Source of the DNA: Bisporella sp. PMI_857
Taxonomy: Eukaryota; Ascomycota; Leotiomycetes; Helotiales; Helotiaceae
Assembly (NCBI GenBank): GCA_021307315.1
Contig: JAJSPD010000078.1
Location: 1-64,000, forward strand
Length of the DNA stretch: 64,000 bases
Direction of reading: 5' to 3'
Part shown: positions 45,351 through 55,842 of the stretch, in pieces
Numbering within the stretch: position 1 is the first letter of the stretch
Layout of the letters: every line of letters starts with the position of its first letter
The notes under the pieces: model-generated
Database searches by the model: none
What the model was told of the DNA's origin: nothing
What the model saw: the letters and a program-made list of their open reading frames with translations, nothing else
Made by a program: the position numbers and the translations under genes

Positions 45351-46649
45351 TTATTGGACCACTTCCACTTCGTTGTACTTGGACCTAAGCCGGACCCTGT
45401 AATCGTGTGATATGCTAGCATTGAATTTCCCTGCTGAATCAAACATCCATGGTTTGTGCCAGTATCTGTCGGTCACCGATCTGCCATTCGTCGCCGGATT
45501 TTTTCGATCAAGAGCAGAAAGATGTATAAATATGTAGTAAGCTACAATTCTAGGACACAGTAATCTTTTAGCAAAGCAAAATTCCCAAATTTTATTCAGC
45601 CGTTGTGAGCGAATTGCCAATCCAAATCGGTTCGCTGCTGCATTATAAATGTGGCTCACTGCATGGTCTTGGTGCGTGGTAATTGAATGTTTCAAGCTAC
45701 GCTTGAAAACGACTGTGGAAGAGCTGGAATAGTCGACCGGCGCTGCAGATTGGCAGCAAGGTTTAAATAGAGTTCGAATTGCGAATATTAGGTCTCTTGA
45801 ATCTTCGCATTGCGAGTTGAGATACCAACACATGAGATGGAACATATCAAACCATGGAACAGTCGAAACAGAGGTGTTTGCGACGAAGATCCATCCACTA
45901 TCTACCAACCAAAGCGGAGTCAAAGCAGTTCCATCTAATTTCATATAAAGCATTGATAGATTTAAAATCTTGTACCATGGTATAGACCAAGGTCCGCATT
46001 GAACACACCTGCGTTTAGCCATACAGAACTCCTGTATAATCCAATATCTATGCCAGTACGACCTGTCACATAATGCATTTACTCCATTCCAGGAACGTTT
46101 CGCGATTAGCCAATCAGGAAAAGGCCTAGTGGTGTTCCCATGGGGATAATTATCATAGACTCTCTGGATGAACTCAAATGTCTCGGCTTCTGAGGCGTAA
46201 TCATCTCCAATATCCTCGTGTTCCTTCCCGAGCCAAATGATAGTGTTCCAGGCATGGCCGAAAAGGTCACCCATGTTCTGAACTTGGTCGCTTTTCTCGA
46301 TCAGATCTTCTTGGTTGATACACACAGCATCAGCCCAAAGTGGTCTTGGCTCATTTCCCCTCAAGTAGAAAAGAGCCCACCAAAGGTTTTCGCGAACATT
46401 CAGGAGGTGTCCATTAACGCGCACAGGAAACACCGCACCGTCCTGGTTCTTGGGACCCCATTCGTATGACAGCGCCTCATACATAGGATTATCCGCCCTA
46501 TTGACTGCGACGAGGTCACATTCAATGACTTCTTCAGAAGGTAATGGGAGCTCTTGTGACGGTAAAGAGATGCGAGGCTGAATATGAAGGATCCGGATCT
46601 GGCCCGTATCGATCCTTCCGTAGAGCGGAGTTGTTTCCATAATAACCAT
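45351..46649 (-). CDS. HET-domain protein (heterokaryon incompatibility type)
   Basis: An intronless protein of 432 residues from ATG 46649 (MVIMETTPLYG; a second ATG is at 46640). The HET domain shows its three blocks: YEALSYEWG near residue 57, LWADAVCINQED near 100, and DRSYWHRYWIIQEF further on. HET domains are related to TIR-type domains and trigger regulated cell death when non-self partners meet. The rest has no recognised fold. It is shorter than most HET proteins of 600-800 residues, so the C-terminus may be truncated or lie in an undetected exon. The GTG upstream of the ATG is unlikely to be used. It lies 1.7 kb from the ankyrin gene and 4 kb from the trypsin-like gene, both also common in fungal immune-type loci. 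Confidence 0.85.
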   Translation of the reverse strand: MVIMETTPLYGRIDTGQIRILHIQPRISLPSQELPLPSEEVIECDLVAVNRADNPMYEALSYEWGPKNQDGAVFPVRVNGHLLNVRENLWWALFYLRGNEPRPLWADAVCINQEDLIEKSDQVQNMGDLFGHAWNTIIWLGKEHEDIGDDYASEAETFEFIQRVYDNYPHGNTTRPFPDWLIAKRSWNGVNALCDRSYWHRYWIIQEFCMAKRRCVQCGPWSIPWYKILNLSMLYMKLDGTALTPLWLVDSGWIFVANTSVSTVPWFDMFHLMCWYLNSQCEDSRDLIFAIRTLFKPCCQSAAPVDYSSSSTVVFKRSLKHSITTHQDHAVSHIYNAAANRFGLAIRSQRLNKIWEFCFAKRLLCPRIVAYYIFIHLSALDRKNPATNGRSVTDRYWHKPWMFDSAGKFNASISHDYRVRLRSKYNEVEVVQ

Positions 46650-48377
46650 ACTCGTGCTGTAAGAAGTACTCGAATGCGCCACTATAAGTGCGTATCGCTC
46701 CTAGTGCAGAGGAAATGGCAAGGCTACTCAAGGCTAGAAAACCGGATTTGCCAACAAGCCAGACAAACAGTGTTCATATGATGGACTGAATACCGGCACT
46801 GGGAGACTGGTTGGCGCTGGTGCCTCTTGTCAGGGACAGGCTCAGGCATGTAACCTGCCATGTTTGCCAAGTTCTGCTTATCTCATGTGAGGAAGTAAGT
46901 AGCATCTGCAAAATAGCTTTCCCGCCCTCCGACTTGGAGTAAAGCAATAAATGATGGCTCCGTTCGTCTATTTGTAGAAGGATACGGCTTATAATGAAGC
47001 CATGGAAGCCTAAATTTGAAGAGGACTTTTTGTGATCATGTGACTCGGTGGTGGAAGACGCATGCTTTGAGTCTCGTCCGTATTTTTACCCGAGATCGGT
47101 AATGTCGAATCTCATACGGATTCAAAGATTGGTGGTATCATCATTGATAGGTTCAGCACTTCCTTTTTTCCATCTCCTGTCCCAATCCGCCAAGTAATTG
47201 ATCATCGCGGCTTTCCTGTGTGGTATAGGCTGTCCGATGATCAATTTCTCGATGGGTTCATCTCTCTCTAAATACATAGATAGCTTCGAAATCTCATGCA
47301 TGCTGTGCTGTGCTGTGGGCACGGAGTATGCTTTTGGGTCATGTGATTCATTGCTCTTGCAGCTGCACGTGCTTGCCAATGAGCTTCGCTGATGTCAGAA
47401 ATGAGCAATCCTGCAGGAACAGATGACTTACTTGTCGAGGCTTATTGTGTCACTAGACATTTCTCACTATGAGATGTTTGAGTTGTGTATATGACTTAAG
47501 CTTAAATTCTTGAATGGAATGTGTTTATCAGAGGGCAGCAATAGATACTCGAAGATAGAAATTCTCGGGATCTAAAATTCTCTACAATGTCTTCAAAACT
47601 CGTCGATAATTTCGAGTTCAAAACACCGATACTTATATTTCAACCTGTTCGGTGGCAGACGAGACAATATGGCTTTTTACACTTCTGGAAACAGACTCAA
47701 TAATGCCCAAAGCCAATAAGATAAAAGTTCCTATGACATTTCCCTGCCTCATTTGTAACTAAAAAGAGGATGATGCCACAAGTTCACACCCTAAGAACCT
47801 CTTGACCTCTTCTCCATCTCTATCTGGAACGCCAGCACAGGACATGTTCAGCAGAATTACTTGCTCTGATTTATCTATATATATAATAAAAGCTCAAATG
47901 TGAACAATCAAAATGGCAAATTTATTTGGGAGATAAGATGACAGCTTTTTAGGAATAGATGCAACCTTGAGAATTTGCCCTTGTAAATAGGCTCTTCGCT
48001 TACTGCGGTGCTTTTTCAGGGGGGCGTACTCTTCAGCGAATCCAGTGATCCGTAGCCGATTTTCTGGTGTCGACAGGGCCAAGCTTCCCACCATGCAATG
48101 CCCGGGGTTTTTACATTTCGTTGATGACCCCTCTTTCCATCCCTTGAGATTCATGCACCTCACACCGAATAGCATGATTTAGTGACGAATCAGGAGCTAG
48201 AAGCTTTGTTGCCTCTTTTCCTGAAATATATGCGGACTGCGGCTCATGGGAAAGTAAGCTTGAAGTCGGCTAAGGCGTTCCCAAAAGATTGCCTCGTGCA
48301 ATAACTTGAGAGGCAACATAACTCTACTCGTCGAGTACCCACGAGATGTAGAGCTTCAGAGCTCAATCACAGAAATC
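46650..48377. other. Intergenic, no gene supported
   Basis: A 1.7 kb gap between divergent genes. A 93-codon minus-strand ORF (47894-48175, starting MLFGVRCMNLKGWK) and an 85-codon one lacking an ATG start show no family features. No tRNA or repeat was found. Confidence 0.5.
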
Positions 48378-50706
48378 ATGGACACTATGTATCCACCACC
48401 AGTACTTGCAGCTTCGTGTGACAATCAAGAGACCAAAATCGGGCGACCAAAGCAATGGACACCGTCGCGGCTGCGAAAGCTAGCTAGGCTTTACCTCTTC
48501 AGTAAATTACCACCCAAATATATTCCCGATGCCTTGAAAGATGGTGACTGGATCCCTGGGTAGGTTAGCCGGAGTGTATTCTTACACTTCTTGTTCCGCA
48601 TCTGACTGACCACCGCATAGCAAAGAGTCTGTCTCCAAGGAGCTTTCTACGCTTTTGGACAAGCAGCCAAGGTGGCTCCGCGCACAAACTACAGATGACC
48701 TGGAACGAAGGATTGCGGGTCTGTCAGAGTGCAAAATTGGTCGCCAGTCTAGAAGAAAACTTTCGGCGTCAGGAGTTGTGTATGACCAGAAGCTTAGCCC
48801 CTCCAACGTATTCACTTCTAATCATACTGAACCTGTGGGACCAATTGAGGCAAAGCCGCCAAATATCTCCCCGTGGGCTTCTCCGGCTGTCGGCGACTCT
48901 AGCTCCTCATTCAATAGTTCCCAAGCATACCCTTTTAGCCCAAATAATCGTGCCGGTTCTTATCACTGGGAGCAGAGTTTGTTCACAGATGACCACCTGT
49001 TTCCAGATGATGTCAATTTCAATACTCGCCCTCTCCCCGACCTGCCTTCGCTTCCGCTTGAATCAATACAAGGGTTCGATGCAAAATCTCAGCCTCTTGA
49101 AGCAGATCTCTCCTCATATTTAATGGGTGTTGATGTTCGCGCCTTTCATCATGACCATCCGAGTAAATACATGAGCGAACTGGTGCGTCTTATAGAGGCT
49201 CATTCCATATCTGATTCGTCAGCCGGTAGAACTCATAGCACTCCTTCCACAGTCCTATCATTTGCAAGAGGGGACTGCGATTCCGCCAATGACATAGTTT
49301 CCCTTAGTAAGAGTGTTGTTAGCCTACCAAACGTCTTTCTGCTGCTTGATTATTACCTCTCCAGACAAGGATTGTGTATTCCAGGGCTCAAGGCTCATGA
49401 TTCGAAATCCTGTTGGTGCGCTGTGGTGGTTGAGCTGTCAAATCCAGCAGTCTCCCAGCGTGTTTGGAACAGTGGACAAGGACCACCCGAAGATATTTGG
49501 AAATTATGGACCACGGCTAAATTCTTCCAAGTCGATGATTTCGGAAATACAATCCTTCATCTACTTGCCGCACGAGGCTCCAGAATGTCGGTGATTGTTG
49601 ACGTGATCCAGCTTGGGATCGATATCAATGCGACAAACATGGGAGGTCAGACCTTTCTCCATATGTTAAGCCAAAATTTCTTTGTCAAAGAAGCGGAGGA
49701 CAACAATGATATGCTCCGTATCTTGCGTAAGCTCCATGATCTTGGGGCAAAGTTCAATAGCACGGATCATCTTGGGCGTACCTTTTTACACATTCTGACA
49801 TATCGAGCGAGAAGCCTCGACCTCGCACTCGTGCCTCAGCTTCTGCAAGACCTCGAGCTGGAGATTCCATCGTCGAGAGATGCATTCGGCTGGGTCCCAA
49901 CCTTCGATGCAATTGCAACGACCACACAAACACGATCTGCTGCAACGGCTGCCACAACACCGCCCAGCTCTGGTGGAGTGCTCATGTCAGTCCACGCTCG
50001 GCTGCTAGAACTAGTGCGCTTATCCATGACTAATTCAAGACTTGAAGATGCGGAGGGTCGTAATGGCCTTCACTGCCTTGCAGAAGTCTCTCTTTCATTG
50101 GACACCGAAGCAAACGGAATATCTACGGGAGGATCCAAAAAGCGCAAGCATGAACAATTAGCAACAGACACTTCAAGCTCCCGCTTCAGACTTCGCAAGG
50201 ACCTTGTCCAACAGCTTCTCGACGCAGGTGTAGATGTGAATCACTATAATACACAAGGCAACAATGTCCTGATGCAATTCATAACTCATCTAGCAGATGG
50301 AGAAGATGACAGACTCGTCAAAATCCTTCTCAATCAGCTCATCGTGAACGGAGCAAATATCCACGCCCGTAATCGACTAGGAGAAACAGCGCTTCACATC
50401 GCAGTAAGACTAGGCCGCAAGGTAGCCACGGAAACACTGCTGGAGAATGGAGCGAATGTTCACACAAGGACAGCAGATGGCAAAGGCATATTGGTTACGG
50501 GTGAGGCTGCGTATTTTGCAGCGAGGGATGATATAAAATCGTATGCGTCGATCATGGCATGTATGGCACTTGCCTATCAATATGGAGCCGTGTATTCGCC
50601 ATCGTTGGTGCAAGAGTGGTCGAAGAATGAGGGTTTCGCTACTTGGCTGAAGCTAAAGAGCAGCATTCCGCTGCGTATAAGAAAAAGTGAAGGACGGCGT
50701 CGCTGA
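48378..50706 (+). CDS. Ankyrin-repeat protein with Clr5-like N-terminus
   Basis: A protein of about 750 residues from two exons. The intron lies at about 48563-48620 and joins DWIPG to KESVSKELS. The N-terminus (QWTPSRLRKLARLYLFSKLP, then a LERRIAGLSECK helix) resembles the small helical domain of the Clr5 family found before ankyrin or TPR repeats in fungi. A long low-complexity linker follows. Ankyrin repeats fill the second half: DDFGNTILHLLAARG, MGGQTFLHMLSQ, HLGRTFLHILT, GRNGLHCLAEV, and the best one, NRLGETALHIAVRLGRK with GANVHTR. A basic GSKKRKHE patch may be a nuclear signal. ATG 48378 is the first true ATG in this frame. A regulatory or scaffold role is likely; the target is unknown. 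Confidence 0.82.
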
Positions 50707-51010
50707 CCGTGAAAATGAGAGGGAAAAGCTGCTGAAGTAACGCTATTATCTGAGCATGGATGGCTGAATAGTTTTATTAGGGGCCAACGCCAGTCTACTT
50801 TGCAAGAACCTGCAAATGAGCCAAAGGTGGTTGTAAATATTAGTCCAACCGAGTATATGCACTGCCTTAAGTTATATACAAACGCTATAGTGCCAGGCTA
50901 TCGATATGAAAATTTCAATGTCGATGATCAATTTGAAAGTTCTTAGACATAATTTAGCCATTTAAAATCGTAACCAGGTGTAAGCGATGAAGCAGTTTGT
51001 CATCTTAGAC
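50707..51010. other. Convergent intergenic gap
   Basis: About 300 bp of 3' flank between the ankyrin gene and the convergent trypsin-like gene. Nothing else was seen. Confidence 0.5.
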
Positions 51011-53403
51011 TTAGCATTTTCTATATCTAGAATGAATACAGAAGATAAACACCAGGCAAGGTACTGCAAAGACCGCCACACTCACACCAACTTTCGTGGA
51101 CACATGAATTGACGTACTTAAAGTGATAACTACAGTTGCCGCAACAGCAAACAATGTCAAGAACGTTGTAACCAGCCACACAGCGATCCTGTAGCGACGC
51201 ATTTTTCTTTCATAGTTCGATGCATTATTTAGGAGTGGCGGCAGATTTTCTAGATCAGGCATCAATGCGGGCGGCTCCTGATTTGATGGAGGCAACAAAA
51301 TATGATGCATTTTGTCGCTTGGATGGAATGTCCCAGCATCGGAATAAGTGGTCAGTGGTGTGATTTGCATATCTTTTTGAGGAAGAGATTTTGCTGGCAT
51401 ATTTCCCTGATTGATTAGCTTAAATTTTTTTATTTCGGCCTCACCAGGAATGCTGATCTTAATATTTCTGCCCTGATCATATGCTGTCCTGATGTTTTCG
51501 AGGATCGGCTCGATCGGCAATATATATGCCCATGGACGTTCAGCAGCTCTTGCAAATATGATGCCACACACTTTGTTGTTCTGTATGACCCAAGAGCCAG
51601 AATCGCCATCAACTGAATATTGATTAGTAAGAAGCATAGTATCAATTATTTTTGGGGATATGTACTTAGAGGACGTTCAAGTGCAATGGTACGAACATCA
51701 TACACAACTTGACCGTACATCAATAATGCTGAGTCACTGTTCAAGTAACCTACTTGAGCACCAGAAACGCCAGAATATATCAAAATATCGCCATCAGTTA
51801 GGTCGTGAGCTCGAACGAAATCCATGATATTCCCCTTAGGTGAAGCAAGGTCTCCATTGTTAGGTTCATTAATGGCTGCTGCCAAATTTGCTTCAATAGG
51901 CTGCTGAAATGATTGGATATCATCGTTCTCATCGTCATGCCCCACCCTTTGTGGACCAGAATCCAGCGAATCATTTTTTGGTCTACCAGCTGGTCCCTGG
52001 CTGAGTCGATGATTCTCTGTTCTGTTAGGTAACCAGAAACGTTCCGAAAGTCGTATGAGGGCCCAATCTGTTGCAAAGTTGGGATTCTCATTGCCCCGGT
52101 GATCATTTCCTGACCAATTGTAAGACTCGATGGTTCCGCAAGGCTTGAAGGTTCGATTTGGCGCTGCTAAAGAACCATCTTGCCAAAACATGGAATGTGC
52201 TACAGTAAGGCCATAAACCGAATTGCCAATAGAAATAATACCACCGATAGTAACGATATTGTATCCTTTTTCAGATGCAATCTCGTCTGTCGAGCGTGTA
52301 TACACCCTTGCAAGTCGTCCAAGCATAGAATCGCTATCCGAATCACTTATGTCGACCCTTGAGCCAGTTCCTAGCTCAGGGTATACAGGCGTACCACAAC
52401 CGTGCGATGAGAAGCGAATTCTCCATTTCGGTATCTTGTTCTGCTTTGTACCTATTTTGTGACTACTATCATCATCCGAAAAGACCATGAGGTTGACCTT
52501 GAAATTGGCGGCTTTGAGATATCTTGAAATATCAGATTCTATCTCACTCCGGCGTGAATCAGCACAATATATTAAAATAGTTGGCTTAAAGTCGTCAGGG
52601 GGGTGTCCGACCATACAGAACTTGAAAACTGATATGTCATTCTGTCCTAAGTGTAGGTCTTTTAGTCTTTCTTTGAGACTCGCGATAATGACAGTATTCC
52701 ATTTTCTTCTCAGAGCCTCTTCAGGTTGTATTTTCGTTGCGTGATACATTTTTCTTCCACAAGGAACAAATTCAACAACTGCTCTTGAACTACTTTGAGG
52801 TGGAAGTGTTGGAGATTGCTGGCTTTGTGCTTCAACTCCGGCGGGACTAAGTAATGATGGTTCTATTGCAACAGCAATAGCCTCTGATCTCATGGGCAGC
52901 AGCTCCACGTCTTGTTGCGTGCTCCGTATGGCCTCATCCTGAGCCAAGGTATTGCTTGTTGAGTCGGTTGAGACTTGTGCTGTAGGTGCTGGAGGTTGCC
53001 GAATGTCAAAGCTCGGAAGCTCATGGTCATGTCTCGTCGGAGGACTTTCATGAGCTACAGGCGTCGCAGCAATTACTACCACTGCATTCGTTAGCTGTCG
53101 CGGGAGAGGTTGACTTGAATCTGCAGGTAGAGTCTCGGACACTGAAGGAGCCTCCTGGTCATGTGCTTGCAATAGTTTCCGATTAGGACGACCGAGCCAG
53201 ACTCTTCTTCTCTTCCATAATTCATAAAGCGGATGAATAGATGACAAGGAAGGGGTGCCTGCTGAAATATCTAATTTAGAGATACTCGTAGGTTCGCTGT
53301 TGGTGCTATTGACTTGATCAATAACTGGTAATTTATACGTTGTATACGTCGCCATATCTGAGGTAAAATTGATGTGTAGAAGGTGGGGTAGACAACCTGA
53401 CAT
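51011..53403 (-). CDS. Membrane-anchored trypsin-like serine protease-like protein
   Basis: A protein of about 780 residues from two exons. The intron at about 51601-51653 joins ERPL to IDGDSGSWV. Start is ATG 53403 or, more likely, ATG 53355 (MATYTTYKLP). A Ser/Pro/Gln-rich low-complexity part (to about 225) precedes an ordered region with KWNTVIIASLKERLKDL and FKPTILIYCAD. A chymotrypsin-like unit follows, with TVAHSMFW (His), ATDWALIRL (Asp) and DGDSGSWV (Ser), so the triad is complete. Near the C-terminus are two adjacent hydrophobic helices (AVWLVTTFLTLFAVAATVVI and VGVSVAVFAVPCLVFIFCI). There is no signal peptide, so the protease unit is probably cytosolic and held at a membrane by its tail. 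Related trypsin-like units occur in fungal NLR-like proteins. It is divergent from the TM protein at 53593. Confidence 0.78.
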
Positions 53404-53592
53404 TCAAAATTCGTGAATATTTAATCAGACCCAGCTCATGGTAACACAACATGCTGTGGATAAAAGTCCAATGGAAAGCCCCGTCACAGGCATAGCCTAT
53501 TATACAACATGGTGTATAACAGCCTCGTTATTTGACAAGCATGCTCAACTACGACGCCTGTCCAAAATAATGGCGATGGCTTCTTAGAATAT

Positions 53593-54758
53593 ATGCCACA
53601 TTTTCAGAACGGGCAAAACCATTCGTTTACTTACACTTCTACAATGATCACCAGAACACTCAGCACATTTCTTCAATACCCACTGGAAGGGATTCAAACG
53701 GGCGACTTCCAAGCATACATCAATTACTTCGAGGAAACATGGGACGCGGCAAAAAGAGGAGACGAAAGAGAGACGCTACAGCCTGTCAGCCACAAGGATA
53801 TACAAACGATAACCCAAATTATCGCAGATCAGTTCTTCAACGGCAGACTATGTCAAAGAGCTCTTTTGCGCGAAGAGTTACATGAGATTATGCAATTTCG
53901 GGATCGCTCAGAGGAAAATTTGAATGGAGTCATAAGCTTAACTTTGCGACTATGGCTAGCTATGAACTTTCGCGATGAGGGCATAACAAGTGCAACACAA
54001 TCAATTCACTGGGGTGATACTTCTCCACTTGATGCATTTGTGGCGCAACAATTCCCTACGCCGCGATTGCACATAGAAGCCGGCGAACGGATGTTTGATT
54101 TCGTTCTTCCAGATAACTTCACAGTCGTCAAGCTTCGGCATTATGCGGGGATCGACATCGATTGGACGACCAGCCTGAACGAGCATCTGGACTGGGACCA
54201 TAAAAACAGAGTTTTGAAAATATTCCCTTTGAAGTCATACATGCACGGGTTAAGAGAAAGGTCAAATAGACTCCAACCCTAAGACCAAAAGTAAAGCTTA
54301 TTCCTAACATTTTAAATAGCAAACTTGAAATTATTCCGAACGATGTTATCGATGAATACATTAAAACAATGAATTTCCTGTTCCCCACTTGGGATGAGAA
54401 AACGCAGAAGTATTTGAAAAGAAAGAGACAAGCCTTCCGGTTAGAAGGCCCGGTCGAGTATCCGGGGCCACTGTATCTTTCCGACTTCAAGTTTTGGAGG
54501 GATCGCCTCTCGACTTTATACGCAGAATTCTGTTCTCCACCGCCTTCATTAACCCAGCTGTTCAATGACCGTCGAAATGTGTTGCAATGGTACACATTCT
54601 GGTTCGCAGTGCTAATCGTGGCACTCACGATCATTTTTGGACTGATATCATCCATTACGGCTTTTCTGCAGACTAGATATACGTACCGAGCTTTGCTTCT
54701 TGCCATTGAGGCTGCTGAGTCTGCACGAGCATGTCCCAACACTTGCAGAGTACCATAA
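53593..54758 (+). CDS. Uncharacterised fungal protein with C-terminal TM helix
   Basis: A protein of about 370 residues from two exons. An in-frame TAA at 54280-54282 is avoided by an intron at 54261-54319. That intron has a GTCAAA donor, a CCTAAC branch-like site and a TAG acceptor, and joins HGLRE to SKLEIIPNDVIDEY. Conserved-looking text includes FFNGRLCQRALLREELHEIM, LRLWLAMNFRD, LRHYAGIDIDWTTSLNEHLDWD, the TMNFLFPTWDEKT segment and WRDRLSTLYAEFCSPPPS. The C-terminus is DRRNVLQWYTFWFAVLIVALTIIFG, a TM helix, then a short tail. The family is familiar from filamentous fungal genomes as hypothetical proteins with the RDRL..PPPS..DRRN..FW pattern; no function is known. It is divergent from the protease-like gene with only 189 bp between them, so co-expression is likely. 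Confidence 0.72.
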
Positions 54759-54888
54759 GCCGGACGGCACAGTTTAAACTCATGAATGTTAGTCGTATTC
54801 AACATTAACTCTCACAGCATCCAAACATATATCTATAGGTATCATACCCCACTCTCCTGAGTCTCATCAAATGAATATCGATATTCTC

Positions 54889-55842
54889 TCACATGACAAC
54901 ACAACATCCCTCAAGTTTCTTGATAATCTTTGGCAGAAATTTCTTCGCCAGCTTCTCCAGCTCCTCGTTATCATTGTTCTGCTGTTGACCGCCTTGTTGA
55001 TGTTGTGGTTGGCCAGGAGATCCACCATGATGTTGCTGCTGACCTCCTTGGTAGCCACCATGTTGTTGCTGGCCGCCATGCTGTTGATTTCCTCCCTGGT
55101 AATTGCTATGTTGTGGACGACCATGGTTATCTAAAGGAGGTATCACCGCAGGTCCGCCTTGTAGATTAACAAATATAACACCAGCATTCGCTTCCGTAGC
55201 ATATTGGAGTCCCAGCTCCTGGCACACTTGCTCGACTCGCGGTTTGATTTTCTGGACGTGATTCACTGAGTGGATGCCCTTTCCAACAATACTACTCCCC
55301 GTTAGCACTTCACTCTCTGAAAACATCGCATTGAGAAATGCATACACGTGAAGATGCGACTGTCCAGTTTGCTGGGCGTATTTTATCCGTTGTTCCACAA
55401 TATCCTCTGCCTCTTCTGCAAACTGACCGTGCAAATCAATCGTATCTTCCGGGACCCGTCCGTTCGCATTATTCTCCCTAAAGATGAAATCCGACGCCTG
55501 CTTATTATACTCATCCATCTTCGCGCCGTGCTTTTTCGCCTCCACGGAGAGATCATGGGCGGCCGCGCCATCACCGCGCTCGTAGGCCTGACGCGACTAT
55601 CCTCTTTGTCAAAAGCCATCGCTCATAATGAAAGGGGGGCGTTTACTTGATCCGAGAGAGCTTTTCGTTTAGAGCCTTCCGCGCGCGCAAGGTCGCGGAG
55701 GCGATCGTACTCTACCTCTGCATCGTTATTTGCGGAGTGATTGAAAGCTATTGGGTTGTCGTTAGTACAAAAATGGTCTTGGTGAAAATGGAATTGAACT
55801 CGTACCCTTTCCCCCGATTGGGCCCATCTTGTATGAAGCCAT
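54889..55842 (-). CDS. Smr-domain protein with C-terminal CaaX box
   Basis: A protein of about 245 residues from three exons. ATG 55842 (MASYKMGPIGG) joins at about 55740 to AFNHSANNDAEVEYDRLRDLARAE, and then at about 55650 to SRQAYERGDGAAAHDLS. This first part is the DUF1771 helical hairpin (EYDRLRDLARAE). The Smr domain follows: DTIDLHGQFAEEA with the DLHG signature, IVGKGIHSVNHVQKIKP with the GKGxHS loop, and NAGVIFVNLQGG. Smr domains bind or cut nucleic acid; yeast Cue2 uses one for mRNA cleavage at stalled ribosomes. A Gln/Gly/His-rich linker follows, then a basic helix (LAKKFLPKIIKKLEG) and CCVVM at the end. CVVM fits a farnesylation CaaX box, which would tether the protein to a membrane. 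Full-length frame intact. Confidence 0.88.

Noticed and set aside
46650..46682. HET protein start at 46682
   Set aside because: That codon is GTG. ATG 46649 is in frame and leaves the HET domain whole.
47894..48175. 93-codon ORF as a small gene
   Set aside because: It has an ATG and is Cys/Lys-containing, but no signal peptide, motif or known family could be seen.
48306..48377. Ankyrin protein start at 48306
   Set aside because: The codon is TTG. The first true ATG in the frame is 48378.
54280..54282. In-frame TAA as a nonsense mutation in the TM protein gene
   Set aside because: A 59 nt intron (54261-54319) with branch-like CCTAAC and a TAG acceptor removes it and joins the two ORFs in frame. 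The other possible intron, 54291-54319, is only 29 nt, too short.
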